Below, one piece after another: positions 23,101 through 33,602 of a stretch of 64,000 nucleotides of DNA. The translations under genes and the position numbers were made by a program. The notes beneath the pieces are model-generated. The model made no database searches. It was not told the origin of the DNA and saw nothing but the letters and a program-made list of their open reading frames with translations. Source of the stretch: Lactarius indigo (taxonomy: Eukaryota > Basidiomycota > Agaricomycetes > Russulales > Russulaceae); assembly GCA_025766275.1 (NCBI GenBank), contig JAFKAC010000141.1, positions 55,751-119,750 of the forward strand, in the 5' to 3' direction. The number at the start of each line of letters is the position of its first letter. Positions within the stretch are counted from its first letter, which is position 1.

Positions 23101-23555
23101 TACCTGAAAAATTGGAGTGTTACCCGATGCACTTCAGGCAACGTTGAGGGGCACCGACTGTAAGAAGCGCCCCAGCGCCCGAGAAAATTACTTTCGCAGG
23201 TGAAAACATCTAGGAAAATGTCTGAGTTGAGATGGAGTGAGTGGATTCCGTGCGAACTTACCAGTCCGACACCCTCTCCAAGTGCCGCAGAAAACGTGAA
23301 CAAGATATGGACCATCGGATCGAGCCACTTTATCAGCCTCTCATCGCCTTTGCGGATTTCATCGAGGATTGCTGCCTGCTTTAGAAATATGCTCAAGACA
23401 GCATCGGGCGAGTCGCAGTTGTCCAACTCTGCAGAAAATGGATGTGCGTCGAGATCTTGACCCGTCAGTTTCTTGAACTCATTAGAAGCGGTTTCGAAGA
23501 TCGAGATAAAATTAGAGGTGGAAGAGGTCGCAGCTGCACGTTGTACTCCAGACAT
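20161..23555 (-). pseudogene. decayed Goodbye-NACHT-ankyrin NLR (distal duplicate)
   Basis: Homologous along its length to the intact NLR at 24333-27570. It starts at ATG 23553-23555 with a Goodbye-type N-terminus (DAHPFSAELDNCDSPDAVL, DERLIKWLDPMVHILFTF). Lesions relative to the intact copy: two extra bases near 22386-22391, shifting frame before the P-loop; TAG at 22279-22281, right after GSGKSVL where the other copy has TGG; one extra base near 21975, before the Walker B DALDEC; TAA at 21079-21081 for CAA; TGA at 20917-20919 for TGG. The ankyrin part (20161-20877) is still open and has seven repeats, one more than the other copy. Five independent lesions make a full-length protein impossible. 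The ankyrin section alone could in principle be expressed. Confidence 0.88.
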
Positions 23556-23699
23556 GAAAAGTTGCTGTACTATAGTCGAGCGTGGTCTGCGTGGGTGAGG
23601 TCTGAGGGGAATGTATCATAATGATAGCTCAAGACAGATCGCGAAGCAGCTTCAACGAGCTCGCCACCTTTTCCGCCCTGCGTTTGTTTCAACATAGAT

Positions 23700-24332
23700 C
23701 ACGAAGAGTCAACACTAAGCTATGCTAGTGCTAATAGACTCCTTTGGATCTTCCGCATCGCTCACGGCGTTCCATCGCCCACAGCAATGGCAGCTGAGGA
23801 CAAGCCCGTCGCACACACACTGTACATTCAAGGCTCTTGTTCGTGTTTGCTCAACGGGATCACAACTGCAGTCCCCACCTCATTCGCCGCCCAATCTAGC
23901 AATCTCGCTACCCGTATATGCAGATGTTCAACATCACATTTGGTCCATCGGCCGAATCCGCTGCAACCCATTTCTGTCTGCCGCCCTCAATGGCCGCAGA
24001 CACCCCGAGGCATTGCCGTCCTCACGCGGGCGCCAGCTCGTCACAATCGTGGTGGATTCCCGGCCATTTTGGATGGTTAGGGCCTGTGGCCCGAGGTTTT
24101 ACTTCTGGGCACAGATCCGTCGCTATCATTGGCAATACCGGTGAGGCTTCGTTTATTGATCATTGTACTAGTGGTTGTCCCCGGCTGCTGATATGACATT
24201 GATGCCATGACGCCCACCGTACATTGTGCATCAAACAACATGAGGAGATGACGAAAACAAAACAGGCCATCTCGTAGGTGTAAGTAACTGTATATATAAG
24301 TTATATGTTCGTAGTCCTAATTCCACCGCCTA
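23700..24332. repeat. 3' flank of the NLR duplication, proximal copy
   Basis: No gene. Counterpart of 19640-20160. It separates the ATG side of the decayed copy from the stop codon of the intact copy. Confidence 0.55.
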
Positions 24333-27300
24333 TTATTTCTTAGCGCCGTGATCCAACAGCAATTGCACAACCTCGCTAAATCCACCCTCCGACGCCATGT
24401 ATAATGGAGTACGATTGAATTCATCTTGTGCATTTATGTCAGCTCCATGCTCGATGAGGAGCCGCACGATTTCGACATGTCCCATCCATGACGCATCGTA
24501 CAGCGGCGTCCGGTCCATATAACCCCGACGATTGGTGTCTGCATTGTACCGGAGTAGCAACCGCGCAGTCTCGTAGTGTCCATTGAACGCCGCTCTGTGT
24601 AATGCTAAATCGCCGAGACGGCCTGGTATGTTCACATCTGCTCCAAATTCAAGTAACAGGCGTATGACCTCCATACGACCATCTTTGGAAAAGGACCTCA
24701 GTGGAGTGTCTCCGAACGAGTCCTTAGCATTGACGTCGGCCCCGTGTTCGAGTAGAAAACGCGCAACTTCCAGGTGACCCATAACCAACGCCGCGTGCAA
24801 CGGAGTTCCGTACGGGCCACTCCCGACGTCTACACCCTGTCTCCGCGTAACAACAAGCTGCTTTGTCGCCCAGCTGAGGCCATGAAATGCGGCGTAGTAT
24901 AGTGGGGTAGTCGTAGGTGGCGATGGGCGCTTTGCCAGGTCGGTAACGGATCGGCCGTCCCCCTCACCCCCATCGTATATCCAGGTCCATGCTGCGAAAT
25001 GGGGCTTGGTGGCGTTGAACAGAAGTTCTATACGATCTTGGACTTGTAATTCTATGTTTTTAAACCGCGCATGATCAGCCCAGTGCCGAGCAGCATAAAA
25101 CGCGAGAGGAAGGCCCTCGATACGCTTTCTATCCACTTTCTCGTCCAGTTGAAGTAGCACGACCAGGCAGGCTTGGACTAGAATAGTATGAGCCGACTCT
25201 AAGGGAGCGTGGAAGTAACGGAGATCGGCAGCGGTAGAGGTGGCGAGGCGATCGGAAGTCAAGAATTCTTTGACCGAAAAATGTGAAAATTGCACGATTT
25301 GAGAATCCTTCACTTTGACGACAGAGACCAAGCTTGAACATGCGGATAGCACCGCGTCTTCTGCGTCTTCGGGCCGCCAGCCCCCTTCCAGCTTGGTAGC
25401 TATTTTCGAGTCAAACTGAATTGTGAAGATCTCAGCGAGCTCCTCAAGTTTGAGTGGACGAATGGACGCAATCAGGCACTGGAGCAGTCGGTGCGTGTGC
25501 TCTCGTTTCTGCACGGGAATACCCTGCAATATCCGCTCGTAAGTCTCATCCAGACTCGCCGGTAACTCGTCCAGAGCCTGTCGAATGCTTGCTGCTATAC
25601 AGCGGCGTAGCGTGTCCAGCTGACAAAACACCCAGCGAAACCTGTCGCATCATGAGTAATGTTAAAGCGTTCGATGATGGAGGCACCTTACATCCCATCG
25701 GCTCTTTCCGAGAGTGTATGTATTACCAGTTGCCTTTCCTCCACTCTCCATTTTTGCATTGCTCGGTCCAAACCAACAAAAGATCTGATGTACATGTTGA
25801 TATCCTCCCTTTGCCCACCTTCCCCATGAAGCGACACGCGGCAGAATATGGGTGTTAAGGGGTCGAGAACAGTTCGAATGTCTTGTTCGGGGCGACTGGT
25901 AACGCACAAATACAGATTCGGGTATTGGACACCGACAAGGTCCTTAATCAAATTCAAGACCTTTTCGCGAGGGGATGGTGTTCCAGTGGTATTTGGGCAC
26001 TCGTCCAAAGCATCCACGATAATGTAAAATGGGGTATGTGGGACAGATTTGACCATGTCCTTGAGACATTGTACAAGAGTGGCCTCGCTTGGTTGATCCG
26101 AGCCATCCTGGTGTTCGGTGTATAGATCCGAAAGGGTACTCCAGCAAGTATCAGATTTGTCGCTGAGCTGGATGAGGAGAGATGAAAGTAGTCCGCGAAC
26201 GTCCCGTTTTGTGGCGTCTTTAAAGTCGAAATAGAAGTATGTCACCAACGATGACCCAACAGTTCGTTTGAGCTCTTCGATAATTGTCGCGCTTATTAAT
26301 GACTGTAAATTTTCTGTGTAAAAGTAAGTGTGCGGGATCACACACCAAAGGACACTCTTTCCAGAACCAGCTAAAGCGGAGAGATCAATGTCTGTGTAAC
26401 TGAAAAGAAAAAAGAAAAAACGCACGATTTCCGCGGATCCACAGCAAAGAACCATTATTTTTCCATTTATTGAACGCATTGCCTTGAGCAAACCACGTTG
26501 TAGTGCCATCGAGGTGAGTGTCGCAAGTAAGATTATGATTTATGGAAGGATTTGGAGGAGATATCCATTTTCGGAGGTCGCTTCGCGCACGACCGCCTGT
26601 GGGGGAGTTTAAGCACTCACGGCAACAAGTATGTCAACTGAAGGAACTGACGGCTTAGTGTGCCTGTTGCTACTCAAACCCTGTGGTCTCAACGCCAAGC
26701 GAACACACAAAGAATATTTCACGCACCCTCTCTGATCGCTCTGACGTTGTTATCAACGCTGTGTGTGACCTCCAAGTTTCTTGCCACCGCCATCCGCATC
26801 TCTTCCTGCGTGAGCATGTCTAATCTCTTTAGTGCATTCTCGACATCCGTCCATCCCGCCAGTCTCTTCAGGTATTTCTCTGTTCCATAGTCAGACAGAA
26901 GTCATGAGTTAGTTGAGCCGACTCACTGAATCGACTCTGCTTCATCTCTTTCGTTACAAGAGCGAAGATAGACAGCACTTCCGCCATGATTTTTCCCAGC
27001 ACCTCCATCATTGCAGGTGTCAGAGGGACACCACTATATACCCCAAGTCGTTGTAAGAAACCTTGCATGTGCTCGAAGAGGCTGGCGAGAGTGTCGTAAT
27101 TCGCTATGGCGTCCTTGGCAGCCTAAAAGAGATAAATATTACCGCTACGACTTCAGGAAGTGTCGGGGGTACCCACTGTAAGAAGCACCCCGACGCCAGC
27201 GAAGATTACTTTTGCAGGTGCAAATGTCTGAGGAAGTGTCTGTGGCGGAATGCAATAAATGGGTTTCTTGCGAACTTACCAGTCCAACTCCCTCTCCAAG

Positions 27301-27570
27301 TGCCGCCGAAAATGTGAACAAGATATGGACCATCGGATCGAGCCACTTTATAAGCCTCTCATCGCCTTTACGGATTTCGTCGAAAAGTTCTGCCTGCCTC
27401 CGAAATATGCTCAAGACAGCATCAGGCGAATCGCAGCTGTCAAGCACCACAGAAAATGGATGCGTATTGAGATCTTGTTTTGTCAGTTTCTTGTACTTTT
27501 TCGCGGCAACCTCGAAGATTGAGATGAAATTAGAGGTGGAGGTCGCAGTTGCACGTTGTGTTCCGGACAT
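24333..27570 (-). CDS. NLR-type STAND protein: Goodbye, NACHT, ankyrin repeats
   Basis: Fungal NLR proteins are thought to act in non-self recognition and programmed cell death. ATG at 27568-27570. Exon 1 (about 97 residues) has STSNFISIFEVAAKKYKKL and DERLIKWLDPMVHILFTF; the next join gives GVGL/TFAPAKVIFAGVGVLL, completing the Goodbye domain (about 20-180). Residues to ~290 end with TTTWFAQGNAFNKWKNNG. An intron splits the P-loop: LLWIRGN/PGSGKSVLW. NACHT motifs follow: YFYFDFKDATKRDVRGLLS, FYIIVDALDECPN (Walker B, ~395) and LYLCVTSRPEQDIRTVL. After ERADGM/FRWVFCQLDTLRR comes the helical and winged-helix region, then six ankyrin repeats (about 735-935) to the stop 24333. I found no lesion. 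A 39-bp stretch after GKSVLWC can be read as intron or as coding. Confidence 0.88.
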
Positions 27571-28104
27571 GGTGTAGATTGTTGTATGGTCGAGCGAGGC
27601 TGATCACTCGTGAGGAGGGTGCGCGAACCGATACCACGGAACACTGCCTCGTCAGTGGGAAGGCGCAGAGTGATACTGCGACTCAAGATAGAGATTACGT
27701 TTCCAGTGAGGGCCAGGTGACCAGGTCGACAATACTCCCCATAGCTTTTTTGGAAACGTGCTTTGTTCTCAAAACTACAATAATATGATGAAACTATTTA
27801 CATTTGTAGGTGCTAGTGTAAGAAGATAGGATTCAGTCTTACAGTATGATAACTGAGTACCTAGCGCGAAATGGCTACACTTGCTTCCTTGGCAGGCAGT
27901 GCGACGAGCAGATGCCGAGGTACAGTGAAGTTTGTACAAGCCAACCAATCCACTGGCAGGTGGAAGAGCAGACAAGTGTGACACTCGATCGCTCTTGGCC
28001 TCCTCATGAGCAGCATTCAGTTTGGAGTGAGGATGATGGGCAAACTCAACCAGTCAGCTTGAAGGGTGGCAGGGCAGGCTGCATAACGGCTCGACGCTCA
28101 GCGC
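27571..28104. other. intergenic DNA between the NLR gene and the transposon
   Basis: Promoter side of the NLR gene and left flank of the transposon. No gene recognised. Confidence 0.4.
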
Positions 28105-28120
28105 CAGTGGGAAGTCCGTA
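28105..28120 (+). repeat. left terminal inverted repeat
   Basis: CAGTGGGAAGTCCGTA; the reverse complement of 37056-37071 differs at two positions. Followed by ATAATTTCGTTTAG, similar to the inside of the right end. Confidence 0.5.
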
Positions 28121-28606
28121 TATAATTTCGTTTAGTTTTGTTTAATCTCGTTTACATAATTTTATTTTGACCTGGATCGATTATCCGAGATACTGTATCC
28201 CTCACGTTCATGATGATTTATGTGTGTCCTCCGGCTGCTAATTTGTGCCCATATATCCTTCAATTCTGTCTGTAATCCGATGGTAAGCTGCAAGTCTGTG
28301 CTCCAACACGCTGCAAGAACACATCTAGTGAATTTTCTACGCTCCATTGGGGATGTCCCGGTGGCAGCGAATGCAAGGGCGGCTGCCATGCGCGAACGTG
28401 CACGCCAATGTTGCGCAGCTCAGAATGACCAGCATACAGAGCATAGACAGGTCATCTGTCTCTGTATGTGGCTCATATGTATCGTCTGACTCTCTTGTAG
28501 CCAGCTTCGGATACAGATCAGCTGTCTATGAGGGATCCCGGACCCAGCACCTATCGAGACGACTCTGGCCCTGTCAACTCTGATGTGTCTGATGCGCTAC
28601 ATTGAT

Positions 28607-29188
28607 GGCGGATTTATTCCGCTAGAGGCCCGAGTGGTGGTTGTGTCTGCACGTACCATGTTCGGCCTTGGGGTGCATGCCCGACAATTTTTGGAATGCC
28701 CCTCAGGGGCAATGAAACATTTTGGTCTCGTTCTTTCTCGTATCATCTAGTTTACTTTGATTTGCAGATTCGGAAAGCTGCGTATAGCAGCTATGATGTG
28801 CATATGATACAGATATGATTTAATTCTCTCAAATGTTCTCGCGCTTACATGATTGTATTTTTGTAGCCTCGAATGAGAGGCAAGTGCGACAGTCTCATGG
28901 TCCGGTGTCGTCCCTGAATTACTGTACAAATGCCCGAAGGTCCGTGTGTGTTTCCGATGAGCCTTACAAAACACTCCAAAAAGGTTATTGAAATTTCGTT
29001 CTATACTACTGTACTTGTACCTATAACTACTCTTGAGATGGGGCTCCAATTGAATGTAACTGTGTCTTTTGCGACTCGAAAAATCCCTGCACCAACTCAC
29101 ATCTAACTTCTCCTGCAAACATCCTCTCGTACTACTTTGGTCACTGGCACGTGACTGTGTCTCTACTCCCGCGCCACCTATAACCTCA
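28607..29188 (+). repeat. left ~580-bp subterminal direct repeat
   Basis: Starts GGCGGATTTATTCCGC and ends near CCTCACCATACA. Aligns by eye along its length to 36176-36790, including GATTTGCAGATTCGGAAAGC and CAGCTATGATGTG identical in both. Contains two hairpins, 28697-28711 and 28776-28792, whose stems are kept in the other copy. Confidence 0.7.
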
Positions 29189-29439
29189 CCATACATGTTA
29201 CGGTTTTGCCCCCTCGACCTCGGCACACGGCGATACGATGGACGCAATCACATGAAGAAAAGGAGGATGATGAAGAAAAGGCTGAGATAAGCCATAAACC
29301 AAGAGATAAGTGCCCCGGCCCGCGATATCATTGGACCTTCTGCGATGATGCGCAGAATTGCAGGTTCCACCGGCCCGGATAGAAGCAACATCAAGACCGC
29401 CCGTCACGTGACCCCGGCATGTGACCTGGCTAGAATGCA

Positions 29440-29640
29440 CCGGAAGAGTCCAGATGAGCTTGTGCCTGGCTGACTGATGCTGGCTGCGGATGACTCATAG
29501 ACGATTACACTGTTACGATAAGGATGACTGATGTCCCGTTCTGATTGGTTGACTGACTGTATGCTGACTGATGATTACACATTCCCGATGACACTCTTAC
29601 TGTACGATTACTCACCCTAGGATCGTTGTATTAGGGTTTC
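29440..29640. other. cluster of short direct motifs upstream of the transposase gene
   Basis: GACTGATG/GACTGACTG units recur at about 29470, 29528, 29552 and 29567. GATTACAC occurs twice (about 29503 and 29572), with related ACGATTAC at 29605. CTAGGGTATAAGTAGGG near 29663 could serve as the core promoter. Such motif clusters resemble transposase or regulator binding sites, but that is inference. Confidence 0.35.
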
Positions 29641-29942
29641 TGAGTTTGAACCTTATGCTAGCTAGGGTATAAGTAGGGTAGCTTGTATCCCCGGTTCCCT
29701 AGCTTGAGATCTTGTGGAATTGTACCGGTTGTTCACCGTCTTCCCTCTATCTTTTGAGCTGTGGTTGGCTGCCTGCCACCTTCTCTTTGGGCTGTCTGCT
29801 CATTTCCCTTTCCCCCCCTCTTATCTGCCATTCTCTGCCTCTCAGCACTTCTGTCTGATAGAAGGCTGCCAGTACCATTGTCGACTAGGGGATGCCTTGG
29901 CTGTATTTGCCTCCCCCGTAAGTTGGCTGACGATTTGGGGCA

Positions 29943-32853
29943 TTGTGTTCCCACAGTACCATCCAAGTCGGACACTACGTTGGTACAAATGTAACAATAC
30001 ATCTCGGCGATCTGGACTATGATGATGGTGGTGTCTGTGGTCCTGAGCCAAGCCCAGATACTGCTGGGGATGGGCAAGCTCAGGCTGGGCAATGCAGTCA
30101 ACACGTCCTGGGGTCAATATGGCCGGACCCACTGATTGAGCAAGAAGGTGACTTGGACGACGATGGACCTGACTCTAGTGTGATCATACATCTCCTGGAT
30201 CTGCAGACTACGCAGGGATTCCTTGACGCGCTAGGGATGGCATCTCTTGAAAACTCGGGTATGCAACCAGATGACGTTGAAGCATTGCAGGACCCTAGTC
30301 TGGTCATGGACCTAGAGGACCCTTCACCTTTGCTTAGGTCTCTTAGGCACTTTATCAACAACACAAACACATCCAGGGCCCATTACGATACCACACGAGA
30401 AATAGAATTGCTCAACAATCCAGAAGACCCATTTCTGTCGTATGACCAGAGCAAGCGCCGCCTTCGCTGGCTCTCTGGTGTCAAACCCTTGGAGCACGAT
30501 ATGTGCATTAATTCTTGTCTGGCCTACACTGGGCTGTACAATGAACTTGAGGCCTGTCTGCGGTGTTCCATGTCTCGATACTTCCCCGGGACTACAAACC
30601 CTCAAAAGCGCTTCACCACAATACCTATCAGGCCTGTCATTCAGGCTTTCTACAGGTCTCACGATGTGGCTGAAAGTATGCACTATCTAGAGAGGAGGCT
30701 CACTACATACATGGAACACGCGCGACGCAACAACGGTCAACTCGATAAATATGATGACACCTCTTGCGGGAAAGAGCTACTTGATGCATGGAACTCTGGG
30801 GCTTTTGGAAAGTCCAACGTTGCTTTGCAGATATCCATAGACGGTGTGCAGCTTTGTCCAGACCAGCCCTCCCAGGCCTGGGTTTTTATATGGATAATTC
30901 ACAATCTTCCACCAGATCTGCATTACAAGAAACAGTTTGTGATACCCGGTGCCATTGTCCCTGGTCCAAACAAACCAGGGGACTTCGATTCATTTTTATT
31001 TCCGTCTCTGTTTCACGTGGCTGCCCTGCAGCACAAGGGCCTCAGACTCTACGACGCTTCTCTGGGTACCTATGTTCTTCACTCAACTCCTTTGGTCATC
31101 TTTGCAACTGCCGACAGTCTTGGTAGTGCATCTATGTCTGGCATGGTCGGGCATAGTGGGAAATTTGGCTGTCGCTTATATTGCAACATGCCAAGTCGTC
31201 ATCGCACAGGCGACGGCCATTATTACCCCGTTATGCATAGACCACGTGACTACTCCATCAGAGGATGTGACCATCCTGATATCCCCGACGAAGATCTGGC
31301 TGAGTATCGAAGCAACCTGGATCAGAAGTACCAGCAGCATCTGGATCGGTTGCTCTCTGCCAATACCCAGGGCAAGTATCGGGCTCAGCGCCTCACTGTG
31401 GGGCTTTGTAAGCAGACTCTGTTCAGCAGTCTCCCTCGTCAACCTCTCCCTGTGCCAAATGTGTTCACGATGGACATCATGCATCTGACCGTTCTGAACA
31501 ATCCCAATCTATTTTTGAAACTGTTCACTGGCAAGATCAATGTCTATGAGCCTGATGACAGGTCCACCTGGGACTGGGCCATCTTCTACCGCAAGAACAC
31601 GCTTTGGAACACGCACGGTGAAACCATCATAAGGGCAGTTCCATTCATACCGTCCTCCTTCGGAAGGGCACCCCAGGACCCCGCCAAGAAATTGAATACC
31701 GGTTACAAGGCCTGGGAGTTCCAGCAGTATCTCTACGGGCTGGGTCCTATGTTATTCCAACACCTTTTGCCTTGTAAATACTGGCTCAATTTCTGTAAAC
31801 TGGTTGCTGGTGTTCGTATTCTGCAGCGTCACTCTATTGCTTATCGAGATCTCATTCGAGGCCATGAACTTCTGGTGGACTTTGCACGTGAATTTGAAGA
31901 CCTCTACTATCAGAGGATGGAATCATGCTTACACTTCGTGCGACACAGTATACATTTGCTGACTCACATGGGGCCAGAAACATTCCAGATCGGGCCATTG
32001 GCATGCTATGCCCAGTGGATGTTGGAGACTGCGATCAGCAATCTTGGTCGAGAAATCCACCAAGATCGTGATTTGTTCGTGAATCTCACTCAACGAGCTG
32101 TAATACGTGCACAAGTCAACTTGCTCTGTGCCTGGTTTCCTCGGATCAAATTCGAAGTCGGCTGTAGCAACAGACAGTCAACCCACCACATTCGTGAATT
32201 CGAAGGCGGATATGTCTTCCTACCCCGCTGCGAAGAATTCCCATCTCCATTGTCCACAGACAAGCATGCAGTCTTCAAGGTATATTGGAGGGGACAGGGG
32301 TGGCCAAATGTCGACTTGTGGCCAAATGGTGTCTGTTGCTGGGCAAAGCTGCGCCTCCCCAATGGACAGATGGCACGCTTGGTATGGCATGAATCCAATG
32401 TCACTATGAAGCTCCGCTGGACATCTTGCGTTGAGGTAGGGTTATTTGCTAACTTGTAGAAGATGTGGACTTCTGACATTGACGTATTCACTGTAGATCA
32501 AACAAGAGGGAGGGACGTGAATCAGAAATGTCCAATTCTACTTTTACATTCGCTTTGGGGAAGCTCAGTACCCCCTCGCTATGGTCTCGCTATTCTCGGT
32601 ACCAGATGCAGAGGTGCTTTCGGATTTGAGTGGAACGGTATACTTGAGTGAGCCTGGGTCAGGGTCGGAGGGGCTCGTGATCATCCCAGTCACGGCAATA
32701 TTATCAGTTGTCTCCATGTTCCCTGAGATGCAGGTCAGCGAAGACGGGAGGATCTCAGAGACTGGGAAGTTCTCCCTAATGCGTCACATGTTCATAGATC
32801 TCGCACACTTCTCTAACAGTGAATTGTTCAACGATGACGACGATTTGGTGTAG
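29943..32853 (+). CDS. Tnp2-family transposase, 5' exon uncertain, in-frame TGA at 32518
   Basis: Likely catalyses cut-and-paste movement of the element. The long frame has no start codon of its own at its left end and follows an acceptor (CCCACAG, near 29957), so a 5' exon lies upstream; I could not fix it. Family signatures: VALQISIDGVQLCPDQPSQ, WVFIWIIHNLPPDLHYKKQ, IPGAIVPGPNKPGDFDSFL, GMVGHSGKFGCRLYC, then the Asp-rich MDIMHLTVLN. An intron at about 32435-32496 leads to a C-terminal exon with RNVQFYFYIRFGEAQYPLA, VSLFSVPDAEVLSDLSG and IPVTAILSVVSMFPEMQV, ending NDDDDLV at 32853. TGA at 32518-32520 interrupts this exon after IKQEGGT; CGA would restore the expected Arg. This copy may therefore be defective. 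CACTA-like placement is my recollection of Tnp2 (Transposase_21). Confidence 0.75.
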
Positions 32854-32884
32854 TTAACAGAATACAGCCATTTTTATTTGGTAT

Positions 32885-33426
32885 CTAAGCCAACACAGAA
32901 TGCTTCCTCTTTCTAGTGACTGCCTCTGGGTCGATTGTGGATTGGTTGATTTCAACAAGAGTCGCATCCGGGTCGTTGTTGGTTTGGGTGCATGCATCAA
33001 AAAGTCGCCTCTGTGGATAAATCAATGTAGTCAACATATATGAAAGAATTGTCACTCACATCTGGAGGATAGTATGCCCACTGTGGGTGGGTGACATGGA
33101 ATTGGAGGATGCAGGCAGGGGCAGCAGAGCCATGGTCGACCACAATATACGGGAGCGGCGGATTAGGCAGGGTAATGAAGTCGTGATACAAGTACTCAAT
33201 CAGGGAACCGCCCAGCCTTTGCCTCCAGAAGCAGAGAGAATACTGACTAGAGCTCAGATTTCCAAGGAGACATTAGTAAGGGAGCGAGATACCGTTCATA
33301 AAGAGCAGTGTTACGTTCACTGATCAGCCTGATTACAGCATCATTCTTAGCGTGCAGAAGGTCTTGCAAAGTGGCCTCGTGTAGTGCACGGAGGACGTGA
33401 ACATTGGAGCGATTGACTGGGGCCAT
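32885..33426 (-). CDS. unrecognised 148-residue protein carried antisense in the transposon
   Basis: Three exons with good GT-AG introns: 33426-33293, intron 33292-33247 (46 bp), 33246-33060, intron 33059-33011 (49 bp), 33010-32885. Exons total 447 bp, 148 codons plus stop TAG. ATG gives MAPVNRSNVHVLRALHEAT. The middle exon reads RQYSLCFWRQRLGGSLIEYL, then HDFITLPNPPLPYIVVDHG and HVTHPQWAYYPPD; the last ends with ...EAVTRKRKHSVLA, where KRKH could be a nuclear signal. I recognise no family. It lies 31 bp beyond the transposase stop, tail-to-tail with it, and head-to-head with the coiled-coil gene (177 bp between ATGs). Clean exon phasing argues that it is real. No transmembrane segment or signal peptide. 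Confidence 0.55.
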
Positions 33427-33602
33427 GAGTACAAATGGACAGAGGCAGGTGTATGCGGCACAGAATTGTCTAAGTCAATACATACCAGAGAGTTAAATAT
33501 AACCAAAGCTATCATATACACATAATCTTTTTCCTCTTCTTTTCCGCCTTCTCTTTTTTTTCTGCCATCTCCCTTCCGCCGTCTCTCCCCCACAGTTCTC
33601 AC

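Noticed and set aside
29733..30132. Minus-strand frames with Cys and His (YCYICTNVV...) looking like a zinc protein
   Set aside because: They are antisense to the start of the transposase gene and have no splice path or start consistent with a gene.
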